Shown: positions 1 through 8,637 of the stretch, one piece after another
Layout of the letters: every line of letters starts with the position of its first letter
Position numbering within the stretch: the first letter of the stretch is position 1
Assembly: GCF_000730605.1 (NCBI RefSeq)
Contig: NZ_BBIS01000006.1
Location: 1-48,759, forward strand
Direction: 5' to 3'
Origin: Pseudomonas monteilii NBRC 103158 = DSM 14164
Lineage (GTDB): Bacteria; Pseudomonadota; Gammaproteobacteria; Pseudomonadales; Pseudomonadaceae
Length of the DNA stretch: 48,759 nucleotides
Translations under genes and position numbers: made by a program
Notes under the pieces: model-generated
Told to the model about the DNA's origin: nothing
The model's input: only the letters and a program-made list of their open reading frames with translations
Database searches by the model: none

Positions 1-1
1 G

Positions 2-880
2 GCCAATTATACCCTGAGTGGCAACGTCGAAAACCTGACTTATATCGGCGTGGGCGACTTCACTGGTGCTGGTAACACGCTGGACAACATCATCATTGGC
101 GGCGCTGGTAACGATGTGCTCAATGGCCTTGAAGGTGTCGACCGTCTGGTGGGAGGTTTGGGCAACGATACCTACGTGGTGGATAACGCTGGGGACCGGG
201 TGATTGAGTCTGCGGGGGCCGGTACGGATGCCGTGCGTACCGCGCTGGCCAGCTACACCCTGGGTGCCAACGTGGAAAACCTGACTCATATCGGCGTGGG
301 TAACTTCAGCGGTAGCGGTAATACGCTGGACAACATCATCACCTCAGGCGCTGGCAACGACCAACTCAACGGTGGTGCAGGCAACGACCAACTGCTAGGC
401 AGCAGTGGCAACGACACCTTGAACGGCGGTGACGACAACGACAGCCTGGATGGTGGCCTTGGCGACGACATCCTGAACGGTGGCACAGGCAGCGACACGC
501 TGTTCGGTGATGCTGGCAACGACATCTTGTCGGGTGGTAGCGGCAGTGACTTCCTCAACGGTGATGTTGGCGACGACACGGTCAACGGCGGTGCCGGCGA
601 TGACACGATGATGGCCACTGATGGCAATGATGTCTTCCAGTTCGCCGCCGGTTTCGGCAATGACCTGATCATCAACTTCGACAGCAACGCGACCGGTGGC
701 CAGGACCTGCTGGATATCACGGCCTTCAACATCACTGCGGCGACCTTTGCCGCCAGCGTCACCATCGCCGATGTTGGCGACGATACGCTGGTCAGCATCG
801 GTGCTACCGACTCCATCCGCCTGGTAGGGGTGGTGGATGCAACCACCGTAACGGCAGCGGACTTCACCCTGGCCAGTTGA
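2..880 (+). CDS. RTX calcium-binding repeat protein, C-terminal part (5' end outside window)
   Basis: The frame is open from the first bases, so this is the last 292 residues of a larger protein. Two near-identical units (YTL-x-NVENLT-x-IGVG-x-F followed by a GNTLDN motif) sit in the first 110 residues. They are followed by about ten nonapeptides of the GGxGNDxLxG type, the Ca2+-binding beta-roll of RTX proteins. The end ([18 protein letters not shown], then a hydrophobic, charge-poor tail) is the usual C-terminal part carrying an uncleaved type I secretion signal. The protein is therefore probably exported by a type I system and acts outside the cell, as an adhesin or an enzyme whose catalytic part lies upstream of the window. 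No exporter genes lie downstream, and the gene ends in a terminator hairpin. Confidence 0.9.
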   Translation, partial: ANYTLSGNVENLTYIGVGDFTGAGNTLDNIIIGGAGNDVLNGLEGVDRLVGGLGNDTYVVDNAGDRVIESAGAGTDAVRTALASYTLGANVENLTHIGVGNFSGSGNTLDNIITSGAGNDQLNGGAGNDQLLGSSGNDTLNGGDDNDSLDGGLGDDILNGGTGSDTLFGDAGNDILSGGSGSDFLNGDVGDDTVNGGAGDDTMMATDGNDVFQFAAGFGNDLIINFDSNATGGQDLLDITAFNITAATFAASVTIADVGDDTLVSIGATDSIRLVGVVDATTVTAADFTLAS

Positions 881-911
881 GGAGCCCCAGGGTAGGTTGT
901 TGGCTTCAAAT

Positions 912-936
912 ACCGGGGCTGCTGCGCAGCCCCGGT
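912..936. terminator. Bidirectional terminator between RTX gene and chorismate mutase
   Basis: A perfect 11-bp inverted repeat (ACCGGGGCTGC / GCAGCCCCGGT) with a 3-nt loop, followed by TTTAT. It lies between two convergent genes and can serve both. Confidence 0.8.
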
Positions 937-1233
937 TTATTTGCCGGCCAAACCGGCATGCACGCTCAACTCTTCATCGATGAACGCTGCAATCATCGCC
1001 CGATAAACCCGCTCCACCACCTCTGGCGAAGCCCCCGTTTCTTCGGCAATCCCTCGCACCTTGGCAATCACTTGCTCGACCCGTGCCGGTGCGCGAACGT
1101 CATCGGTGGTCTTTTTGAAAGCGGCCGCCTGGGCTACCAGTTGGCCGCGCTGGGCGAGCAGGGCGACCAGGTTCTGATCGATGTGATCGATGCGCGTGCG
1201 AACGTCTTCGATCGATGTGCAGCGTACGTCCAT
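937..1233 (-). CDS. Chorismate mutase, AroQ/PchB type
   Basis: A 98-residue all-helical AroQ-class protein that should convert chorismate to prephenate, or act as an isochorismate-pyruvate lyase as PchB does. Family hallmarks are the N-terminal helix IDHIDQNLVALLAQR with its active-site Arg, KKT in the second segment, and the C-terminal ERVYRAMIAAFIDEE helix carrying the Arg/Glu pair. The start at 1233 is chosen because AAGGAGC lies about 7 nt upstream; the open frame extends further but loses family character. A PchB role would be expected next to salicylate genes, which are absent, so plain chorismate mutase is preferred. It is monocistronic. Confidence 0.8.
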   Translation of the reverse strand: MDVRCTSIEDVRTRIDHIDQNLVALLAQRGQLVAQAAAFKKTTDDVRAPARVEQVIAKVRGIAEETGASPEVVERVYRAMIAAFIDEELSVHAGLAGK

Positions 1234-1283
1234 GTGTGAAGCTCCTTGAGGGGGTTGCGGGACAGTACCACAGGTGCTGAGGC

Positions 1284-1400
1284 TCAGAAGTCGTAGCGCA
1301 CGTTCAACATAGCGTTCCTGGGGGCCCCGTAATGCCCATAGTTCCCCGCAAGGCCTGCTCCCAAGCGCCGCCAGTTTCAGCTGCCAGCCATTGGCAAGCC
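1284..1400 (-). pseudogene. Remnant: C-terminus of a TonB-dependent receptor
   Basis: Read leftwards, this encodes a short tail ending YGAPRNAMLNVRYDF-stop. That is the last beta-strand of a ferrisiderophore-type receptor, with the terminal Phe needed for outer-membrane insertion. Nothing of the plug or most of the barrel precedes it. Upstream the frame shifts and runs into the start of an unrelated ABC permease, so this is the scar of a deletion that removed the rest of the receptor. Homology is judged by eye from the terminal motif. Confidence 0.7.
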
Positions 1401-1440
1401 CAGCCTTGCAGTTCACAGCCCGTCAATGCCCCACAAGTTC

Positions 1441-1627
1441 CCCTAGCAAGCGCTGCCAGGTGTTCCTGCAATTCGCCGGTGTTCAGCGATTCGGTAAGGC
1501 TGAGCCAGACCTCTTGTGGCGGGATCAACACGTTGGCGGAAAACAGCCCGGCATTGGCGACCACCGCCCAGAGGCCGAGTAGGGCCAAGGGCGAGAGGAG
1601 CCAGGAAAGGGAGGAGCGCGCGCGCAT
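1441..1627 (-). pseudogene. Remnant: N-terminus of an SsuC/TauC-type ABC permease
   Basis: About 62 residues starting MRARSSLSWLLSPLALLG. They contain one hydrophobic segment (residues 7-28) and the VLIPPQEVWLSL motif that opens nitrate/sulfonate/taurine-type permeases. After about position 1441 the frame loses permease character and continues into out-of-frame TonB-receptor sequence. The transmembrane core and EAA loop are missing, so it cannot be functional. Together with the adjacent receptor tail it marks a deletion between two formerly separate genes. Confidence 0.6.
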
Positions 1628-1906
1628 GGCTGGCCTTGGAAATGAAGGGGACAGAGCTGTATCGCAAGAGCTGTGCCAAGGGGCCGCCCCCCGGATTGCG
1701 GAGCCGGCAGGAAGCGCTGGTGCTGGGGCAACAACGAAGTGCTGCTACAGCAGCAGCGCGGCAGCAGTTTGGCGACTGTCGTAGGGCAACGCACCTGGCA
1801 GAACTGCCAGTTGTGGCAAAGGCCGTATGTGCTTGAAATGAAGCACTGTCGCCCCGAACCCTTGGTCGGCATTCTGGCCCCGAAAGAGCACCCTCTGGAG
1901 AAAGTC

Positions 1907-4309
1907 ATGGATCATTCAACCGCCGAACTGGTCACCTGGTTAGCTGAGGAAACACGTCTGCTGGGCTGGGATATGGTGCTTTTCATTGATGGCAGCAAGA
2001 TCAATGCGGTGTTGAAGCAAGAGTCGTTCAGGCGCTTCGGTACGGCGAGCGATGTGCCACTGATTTCCGGGCATATCAGCAATGGGGCTGACTACCGTTT
2101 TGCCTTGTCCAGATGCAGTCTGGCTTTGCCGAGACTGGTTTTCGATGTGGCGCTTGCCGGGCACAAGGCGCACATGCCAATGGTCATTGCCGAAGCCAAT
2201 GCGTATTCGCTGATGAACAAGGGCAATCAGTGGTATGTGCGTCAGCTGGATGTGATGGGCCCCTTGCAAGAAGCCTCCCTGAGCCTGGATATCGACCTGG
2301 AGGAATCGGGCAGCTACGTAGATGAAGATGACTCGATAAAACTTGACCTCAGTAAAACCGAGAACTTTTCCATGCCGTGCTACACCGGCGAAACGCGCCT
2401 GCTGACCGAGTTTTTCAGGCAGAAATTTTCGGCGCTGACCGATGAACAGCGTCAGTTTCCGATTGGCCAGTTGGCAAAGCGCAATGTCGAGTTGCACCAA
2501 CCGGTCTCGTTCGGCCTGCGTACCCAGGCCAGGGGAAGGACGCCAACCGATGTGGAAGGTGCTGTAGTGCTGCTTGTCGACATGGAGGATGGGGCGGGAG
2601 GAGCCTACCCGGGCGCGGATTACAAGTACGCGATACCCAATGATGTAAACTATTCGGCAACCATCCTGTTCGATACGGAGCGGCTGTTGCTTGCCCAGCT
2701 GGTAAGCGCTTTGAGCGGCGTGGTCACGGGTGCTGAATATGAATGGCGCCGGCGCAATGGCGAGCCGCCGTCGGTTTCTTGCAAGGCTGGCTATATTTCA
2801 TTGCCGAGGCAATGGGCGAAAGAGATAGCGATTGTCTCTGCATTTGGCAGCTACTGGGAGGTTTCGGGGAACTTTGAGTTTGATGAGGCCAGAATAGACA
2901 TGCGCGATGCGTTATCCATCAGCAAGGTGGGTAACCAGTGGAAGATGAACCTGTCTTTACGTGGCAGTCTGACGGTCAGGTTCAATGATATCAATGACAC
3001 CACAGGCGAAATACGCGAGAGGCTGGTCAGAGAAGACTACTCCATGGCTGATTTCCTGAAGCCAGTGCAGGCAGGTTTTCAGTATGACGCAGAGTTGGTC
3101 TACAGGTTTACTCGCGAGGGTGAAGTACAACTGGTTAACGAATCCTATGGGTTTAACCAGCGGACTGGTTTTCAACCGGTTTTCGGCGCAATAAAGCCTC
3201 CCCGTGCAAGTGACTCCAGCGTGCCTGCAAACGATTTTCTCGCGCAGTTGGTGAACCCGGCGATCGCCAGGCTGACCACCAGTCTCGGGACGCGAGTTCG
3301 CAGTCCCGGTGTTTCGGGGTTCACCACTTTGCAGGATGTACTGGTAAGAAAACTGAACAAAAACCTAGTTTTATTGACTGGCACATCAAAAATAGCAAGC
3401 GATGTCCTGAGGCTCAATTTTCATCGCACCCTCATCGGTACAAAACTCGAGGCCCCGCTCGACATAGCTTATTTCGGCAAGGTAAACCCTGCTACCAACT
3501 ACTTCACCATCAGCCCGATGGAAACTTTGCTGCTTGCAGGTGAAACCAGGACATTTGTGACGGAGCCCGCTGCGCCTCTTGTGCTCTGGTCCGTTAAAGC
3601 AGTGTCCGGCCTGGCGTACGGTGTACGCCTCTCTATCACCAACGGGGTCTTTACCGCGCCGAGGGCCAGCGATATGACGAAGTCGTACGCGCAAGTGCTG
3701 GTAACGGCCACCAGTATTTTATTCCCGGCAATTCAAAGCAGGGCCTTGATCACCGTGGTTCGCGAAACGTTGATGGCCAGCCCCTCGGTCGTGGTTGCCC
3801 AGCCAGGCAGCAAGGTCAATTTCAACTCCTGGGCAATCGGCAACCCCGCTGCATTGGAATGGCAATATCAGGACAAACCTTTGGGCAAGGGCCAAGCGGT
3901 GACGGTCACCTGCCCAGCCGACCCTGGCACGGTTGCCTTTGTCGTCGAGGAAGTCCAGGTGAAAGACCCTGAAAGCCAACAGACCAGTACGTGTGTGCTG
4001 ATCACCGAGATGGCGAGGAAAACACCCATGGCTGTAAGCGCCAATGTCGACACGGCAGGTGCAAAGGCGGTGCTGGAGGCAAGGGTCAATGGAAACCTGG
4101 TCGCGCCTGACAAGATCGATTGGGCCGTGCTCTACGGCCCCGGTGAAGCCCCGGCTGGCGTCTACACACCGGGCAATGGCGATACAGCCCGCTTCGCATT
4201 GATCAGCGCAACCTACGACAGCGGTGCCCTCGGTATTTTCGAAGGGTACGCCCTGCTGGCCTTGCCACTTGCCGAACATCGGGACATCACGACGGTTCAG
4301 TCAGACTAA
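1907..4309 (+). CDS. Large protein resembling P47/OrfX TULIP proteins
   Basis: An 800-residue protein. The start at ATG 1907 has TGGAG 6 nt upstream; the frame is open further left, but those codons look non-coding. There is no signal peptide. The N-terminal segment with LLGWDMVLFIDGSKINAVLK resembles the opening (GWDxVxAxxxxxVNxxL) of clostridial P47 and OrfX proteins, TULIP-fold lipid-binding-like proteins linked to botulinum and Tc-type toxin clusters. Around residues 220-275 the PNDVNYSATILFDTERLLL segment also fits that family. The last 250 residues look like Ig-like beta domains. Codon use is more A/T-rich than in flanking genes, and it sits between two broken TonB receptors, which suggests transfer. 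Its role is unknown; an insect- or host-associated function is speculation. Confidence 0.55.
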   Translation: MDHSTAELVTWLAEETRLLGWDMVLFIDGSKINAVLKQESFRRFGTASDVPLISGHISNGADYRFALSRCSLALPRLVFDVALAGHKAHMPMVIAEANAYSLMNKGNQWYVRQLDVMGPLQEASLSLDIDLEESGSYVDEDDSIKLDLSKTENFSMPCYTGETRLLTEFFRQKFSALTDEQRQFPIGQLAKRNVELHQPVSFGLRTQARGRTPTDVEGAVVLLVDMEDGAGGAYPGADYKYAIPNDVNYSATILFDTERLLLAQLVSALSGVVTGAEYEWRRRNGEPPSVSCKAGYISLPRQWAKEIAIVSAFGSYWEVSGNFEFDEARIDMRDALSISKVGNQWKMNLSLRGSLTVRFNDINDTTGEIRERLVREDYSMADFLKPVQAGFQYDAELVYRFTREGEVQLVNESYGFNQRTGFQPVFGAIKPPRASDSSVPANDFLAQLVNPAIARLTTSLGTRVRSPGVSGFTTLQDVLVRKLNKNLVLLTGTSKIASDVLRLNFHRTLIGTKLEAPLDIAYFGKVNPATNYFTISPMETLLLAGETRTFVTEPAAPLVLWSVKAVSGLAYGVRLSITNGVFTAPRASDMTKSYAQVLVTATSILFPAIQSRALITVVRETLMASPSVVVAQPGSKVNFNSWAIGNPAALEWQYQDKPLGKGQAVTVTCPADPGTVAFVVEEVQVKDPESQQTSTCVLITEMARKTPMAVSANVDTAGAKAVLEARVNGNLVAPDKIDWAVLYGPGEAPAGVYTPGNGDTARFALISATYDSGALGIFEGYALLALPLAEHRDITTVQSD

Positions 4310-4336
4310 GCCATTGGCAGATGATGACAACCTGCA

Positions 4337-4366
4337 CGGGGAGGGCTGTTGTGCAGCCCATCCCCG
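4337..4366. terminator. Hairpin between convergent genes
   Basis: An inverted repeat CGGGGAGGGCTG / CAGCCCATCCCCG around a 5-nt loop, just after the P47-like gene and before the end of the convergent TonB receptor pseudogene. No clear U-tract is present, so termination is likely rather than certain. Confidence 0.5.
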
Positions 4367-4390
4367 AGGAGGTCGTCATACGATCTCCTA

Positions 4391-5530
4391 TCAGAAGTCG
4401 TAACTCACGCTGGTGTAGTAGAACGCCCCCTGCGCGCATTCCGGGCTGGTGATGGAGTACTTGGGCACGCCTTACAGCTGCGCACCCTTCGCTTTGTCCG
4501 GGTGGCTGTCGAACAGGTTGATCGCACCCGCCGACAAGGTCAGGCCCAGGTCGAAGCGGTACGACACGTCCAGGTCGGTCACCCACTGCGGGCTGAAGGT
4601 CTGGTCCAGCGTCGGGTTGGCGGCGTTGCGGTTCCTCCACTCCCCATAACGGCGCTGGGCCACGGTGACGCTCCAGCCGTCATACAGCCAGTTGGCACTG
4701 AGGGTCAGCTTGTCTTCGGGGATGCCATCTTCGATCAGCCCCTGGGTGTTGCGGCCGATGATCTGGTTGCCGGGGATGCTGCCCACATCATCCAGCCCGG
4801 TTATACGGGTGTTTTTGCGCGTTAGCCGACGTTGTAGTAGCGGCCAACCGGCAGCGAGCCGTTGCTGCCATCGCCTTTGAACTGGCGGCTGTGCAGTTTG
4901 AGCAGGGCGTCCAGGTCGGGGTTGAGCTGGGCCAGGAACTGCAGACGGATAGCTTTCTTGTTCACATCACCGTAGGTGTTGCCGTCGAAGTCGTTGCTCT
5001 GGAAACCGTCACGCTCTTCGCAATACAGCGCTACTCGCCCGGCCAGTCTTTCATCGACCAGCGCACCGCCGATGGCACCGGTGACAATACGCTCGTTCTT
5101 GCTGCCGAAGCCGACAGTGCCATAGCCGTCGGTGTCGAAGGTGGGCTTCTTCGAGATCACGTTCACTGCGCCGGCCGTGGTGTTCTTGCCATACAGGGTG
5201 CCTTGCGGCCCGCGCAGGATTTCGATGCGTTCCAGGTCGAACAGCGGCCCGCCACCGGCGATGGGCGCGTTGAGGTAGACATCGTCCGCGTAGATGCCCA
5301 CCGGGAATACGGTTGTCGCACCGGTATCGCCGGTGCCCAGGCCGCGGATATACCAACGAGGGCGGCCGTCGCCGTCGGGGTTGTTGGCCGAGGCGTTGGG
5401 CACGAAGGTGGTGATGTCGCCCATCGAGCGCACGGCATCGGCGGTGTTGCAGGTTGGGCAGCAGTCGGGTGCTGGGCGGGTGCTGCTGGGGCAGCAGTGG
5501 TGGCGTGCAACCTGTTGCGAGCATTTTTGC
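4391..5530 (-). pseudogene. TonB-dependent receptor, broken by deletion, frameshift and nonsense codon
   Basis: Transcribed leftwards. The plug is recognisable (VRSMGDITTFVPNAS, then RIEILRGPQGTLYGKNTTAGAVN, a canonical TonB-receptor plug), followed by the first barrel strands to about 4822. Most of the barrel is then missing. The frame changes and reading resumes at the last strands (LTLSANWLYDGWSVTVAQ, LFDSHPDK). A TAA at 4472-4474 interrupts this frame, yet it stays open for 26 further codons to a proper YTSVSYDF end, so this stop is a point mutation. The N-terminal signal region at 5434-5530 is also out of frame. At least three lesions make it non-functional. The plug resembles the FpvA/Fiu-like sets that lack an N-terminal signalling domain; the substrate is unknown. 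Confidence 0.85.
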
Positions 5531-5554
5531 GCTCTGCTCGCTGCCTGCTGGCAC

Positions 5555-6478
5555 TCAGTCCGGGACGATTGTGCAACCGTTGTTCAGTGCGCGAGCACGC
5601 AGGGCCTCGAAGTGGTCGCGCAGGCACAGGTGCAGTTGCGACACCGCAGGCGTGAGTTGTTTGCGGTGTGGGCAAACCAGGGTTACAGGCACGGATTCAC
5701 CCAGGTATTCGGGCAGGATGATCTGCAGTTCGCCGGCTGCAATATTGGCGCTTACGTCCAGCCACGATTTGTAGACGATGCCTTCACCTTGCAGGGCCAG
5801 ACGGCGGATTACGTCGGCATCGTCGCTGACCAGCGGCCCGCTGACCTGCACGGTACGGTTGCCCACCCGCCACTTGTCGTAGACCCGGTTGTGCTGCATG
5901 TACAGCAGGCAGGCATGCTCTTGCAGGGCTTCGGGCGTGATCGGGTGGCCGTGGCGGGCCAGGTACTCGGGCGATGCCACCAGCACCCGGCGATTCCAGC
6001 TGGCCAAGGGCAGGGCGATGTAGTTGGCGTCCTGGTTGAGGCCATAGCGGATGGCCACATCCACCGGGTCACGATTCAGGTCGGCAATCTGGTCGGACAG
6101 AAAGAAGCGCAGGTGCAGGGCCGGGTGCTCCCGGCGAAAGGCGCTCAGCCAGGGCAACAGCATGTTGCGGCCCAGGTCGGAAGGCGCCGACACCTGCAGG
6201 GTGCCACGCAGGGTGCCGGCGTTGCCATGCAGGTCTTCGCGCCCTTGGCGAAGGCTATCCAGCACGTTCAGGGCGGTCGGCAAGTAGCGCTCGCCTTCGG
6301 CGGTAAGGCGCAGGCTACGGGTGGTACGGGCAAACAGGCGCACATCGAGGTCGCGTTCGAGGCGTTTGATCGCAGCAGCCACTTGCCCCGGCAGCAGACC
6401 GGCTTCATGGGCGGCGGCCGTGAAGCTGCCCAGTACGCTGCTGCGCACGAACAGTTCGAGGTCGGTGATGCGCAGCAT
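5555..6478 (-). CDS. LysR-family regulator, divergent from nfsB-like gene
   Basis: A 307-residue LTTR. The winged HTH is at residues 1-60 (MLRITDLELFVRSSVLGSFTAAA...), and the effector domain from about residue 90 opens LRGTLQVSAPSDLGRNMLLPWL, as in the CrgA/AaeR-like branch. Start ATG 6478 is taken because it begins the HTH. It is transcribed away from the nitroreductase gene across about 100 bp, the standard arrangement for an LTTR controlling its neighbour. That interval contains an imperfect palindrome around CTTTGCTGCAGGAAAG that could be its site. The TonB pseudogene lies just downstream. Confidence 0.9.
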   Translation of the reverse strand: MLRITDLELFVRSSVLGSFTAAAHEAGLLPGQVAAAIKRLERDLDVRLFARTTRSLRLTAEGERYLPTALNVLDSLRQGREDLHGNAGTLRGTLQVSAPSDLGRNMLLPWLSAFRREHPALHLRFFLSDQIADLNRDPVDVAIRYGLNQDANYIALPLASWNRRVLVASPEYLARHGHPITPEALQEHACLLYMQHNRVYDKWRVGNRTVQVSGPLVSDDADVIRRLALQGEGIVYKSWLDVSANIAAGELQIILPEYLGESVPVTLVCPHRKQLTPAVSQLHLCLRDHFEALRARALNNGCTIVPD

Positions 6479-6581
6479 CTTCACTCCAAGTGTGAAAGTG
6501 TTGCTGCATTGTGCCGGTTTTTCTTTGCTGCAGGAAAGATAAGATGCCCGGCAAATCCCCTGTACATTCCGGAGTTGTTGC

Positions 6582-7235
6582 ATGGATACCGTCTCGCTGG
6601 CCAAGCGCCGCTACACCACCAAAGCCTACGATGCCTCGCGCCGCATTCCCCAGGCCACTGTCGACGCCTTGCTCGAGCAACTGCGCCACAGCCCGTCCTC
6701 GGTCAACTCCCAACCCTGGCACTTCATCGTCGCCGACACGGCCGAAGGCAAGGCCCGCCTGGCCAAGAGCACCACGGAGCGCTTTGCTTACAACACGCCG
6801 AAACTGCTCGATGCTTCGCACGTGATTGTGTTCTGCACCCGTACCGAAATGCCCGAGGCGCACCTCAATGCCGTGCTCGAGCAGGAAGCTGCCGATGGCC
6901 GTTTCCGCGATGAGCAGGCGCGAGCCGCGCAGAACCAGAGCCGCCGTCACTACGTCGACCTGCACCGTCATGACCAGAAGGACGTGCAGCACTGGATGGA
7001 GAAACAGACCTATCTGGCATTGGGTACTGCATTACTGGGGGCTGCGGCACATGGCCTGGACGCCACGCCCATCGAGGGCTTCGACAGCAAGATCCTGGAT
7101 GCCGAGCTGGGGCTGCGTGAACGTGGCTTCACTAGCGTGGTGATCCTCAGCCTGGGCTATCGTGCTGAAACGGACTTTAATGCCGGGCTGAACAAGTCAC
7201 GCTTGCCGGCGTCGCAGGTGTTCACTTTCCTGTGA
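6582..7235 (+). CDS. nfsB: Oxygen-insensitive NAD(P)H nitroreductase / dihydropteridine reductase, NfsB type
   Basis: 217 residues, the same length as E. coli NfsB and alike throughout: RRYTTKAYD start, SPSSVNSQPWHFIVA (FMN-phosphate binding), LDASHVIVFC, GLDATPIEGFD, and a C-terminal FNAGLNKSRLP. It should be a cytosolic FMN homodimer reducing nitroaromatics, quinones and similar compounds in two-electron steps. CGGAG lies about 8 nt before ATG 6582. A divergent LysR gene probably controls it. Confidence 0.92.
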   Translation: MDTVSLAKRRYTTKAYDASRRIPQATVDALLEQLRHSPSSVNSQPWHFIVADTAEGKARLAKSTTERFAYNTPKLLDASHVIVFCTRTEMPEAHLNAVLEQEAADGRFRDEQARAAQNQSRRHYVDLHRHDQKDVQHWMEKQTYLALGTALLGAAAHGLDATPIEGFDSKILDAELGLRERGFTSVVILSLGYRAETDFNAGLNKSRLPASQVFTFL

Positions 7236-7295
7236 GGTCACCGGGGCGCTGGGTGCCACGGTGACGCCGTGCGGCAGGCCGCGCCAGGGCGCGGC

Positions 7296-8450
7296 TTACC
7301 ACAACGCTGCGGATGCTGCTGTCAGTACCCGGGCAAATACGTCGATCGCTTTGTCCACTTCGGCCTCGGTGCTGAAGCGCCCGATGCTCAAGCGCACACT
7401 GTTGCGTGCCTGGTGCTCGTCCAGCCCCAGCGCCATCAGCACATGTGAGGCTGCATGGCTGGCCGAGTTGCAGGCCGAGGTGGTCGATAACGCCAACTCG
7501 CTGGCCAGCGCCGCACTGTTGAAGCCCTTGCTGTCGATGCACAGGTTCAGGGTATGGGGAATGCGTTGGCTGGCGCAGCCGTTCAGGCTGACGCCGGGCA
7601 AGGCCAGCAGGCCTTCGCGCAGACGCTTTGCCAGTTGTTCCAGGTGCTGGTACTCACTGTCACCGGGTTGGCCGGCCAAGGCAAAAGCGCTACCCATGCC
7701 CGCGATCTGGTGGGTCGCCAGGGTGCCGGAGCGCAGGCCCTGTTCATGGCCGCCGCCGTGCATTTGCGCACGCATCAGCGCACGGGCGCGTGACCCGACG
7801 TACAGCGCGCCGATGCCTTTTGGCCCGTAAACCTTGTGTGCCGAAAACGACATCAGGTCCACGGCCATCGTGTTCAGGTCGATGGCCAGCTTGCCCACGG
7901 CCTGCGCTGCGTCCACGTGCAGCAAGGCACCGTGGGCACGCACCTGCTCACCAATGGCGGCAAAGTCGGTGACCGTGCCCAGCTCATTGTTGACTGCCAT
8001 CAACGATACCAGGCGGGTATCGGGGCGCAGTGCGGCCTGTACGCTGGCGGGCTGTATCAGGCCGGCGGCATCCGGGGCCAGGCGGGTAACGGCCCAGCCT
8101 TGGCGCTCCAGTTCGGCCACGGTGTCGAGCACGGCTTTGTGTTCAAGTTGGCTGGTGATCAGGTGCCCAGGCTGGCCGGCGCCTTGAGCAATACCTTTTA
8201 GCGCCAGGTTGTTGGACTCGGTCGCGCCCGAGGTCCAGACCAAGCGCTCGACGTTTGCGCCGACGCGCTCAGCCACTTGCTGGCGGGCTTGCTCCACGGC
8301 TTGTCGGGCAGCCTGGCCGAAGGCATGACCACTGGACGCCGGGTTGCCGAAGTTGGCTTGGCTGCCAAGGCTGGCGAGCATGGTTTCGATGACCCGGTCG
8401 TCGACTGGAGTGGTGGCGGCGTAATCAAAGTAGAGCGGGGCGCTAGGCAT
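7296..8450 (-). CDS. Cysteine desulfurase, IscS/NifS family (stand-alone)
   Basis: A 384-residue class V PLP enzyme that takes sulfur from cysteine. The PLP lysine is at about residue 206 (SFSAHKVYGPKG), the cofactor-stacking His at 104 (LEHKAV), and the persulfide-forming Cys at about 327 in SACNSAS. These match E. coli IscS numbering closely. Start ATG 8450 gives the family N-terminus (LYFDYAATTP); no strong ribosome site is visible. It is not beside iscR/iscU/hscBA, so it is a paralog outside the main Fe-S operon, perhaps supplying sulfur for another purpose. Confidence 0.88.
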   Translation of the reverse strand: MPSAPLYFDYAATTPVDDRVIETMLASLGSQANFGNPASSGHAFGQAARQAVEQARQQVAERVGANVERLVWTSGATESNNLALKGIAQGAGQPGHLITSQLEHKAVLDTVAELERQGWAVTRLAPDAAGLIQPASVQAALRPDTRLVSLMAVNNELGTVTDFAAIGEQVRAHGALLHVDAAQAVGKLAIDLNTMAVDLMSFSAHKVYGPKGIGALYVGSRARALMRAQMHGGGHEQGLRSGTLATHQIAGMGSAFALAGQPGDSEYQHLEQLAKRLREGLLALPGVSLNGCASQRIPHTLNLCIDSKGFNSAALASELALSTTSACNSASHAASHVLMALGLDEHQARNSVRLSIGRFSTEAEVDKAIDVFARVLTAASAALW

Positions 8451-8637
8451 TGAGGCAGGTCCATGTCTGTCGCCGTGAAATCGGCGATTGATGGAGTAAG
8501 CGTATCCGCCATCCGAGAGAAATTTTTTACTTCCCACAGTGCGTCTTTGGGTGCTGCCACATAGATTTTCTATTTATTTGTAGCTTTGTAGGATTTTTTC
8601 CTCCTTGGTGGTCATGAGCGATCCCTTGTGCGTATCT

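Noticed and set aside
5294..6913. A 539-codon open frame on the plus strand
   Set aside because: It is antisense to the LysR gene and TonB pseudogene and overlaps nfsB out of frame; no domain features.
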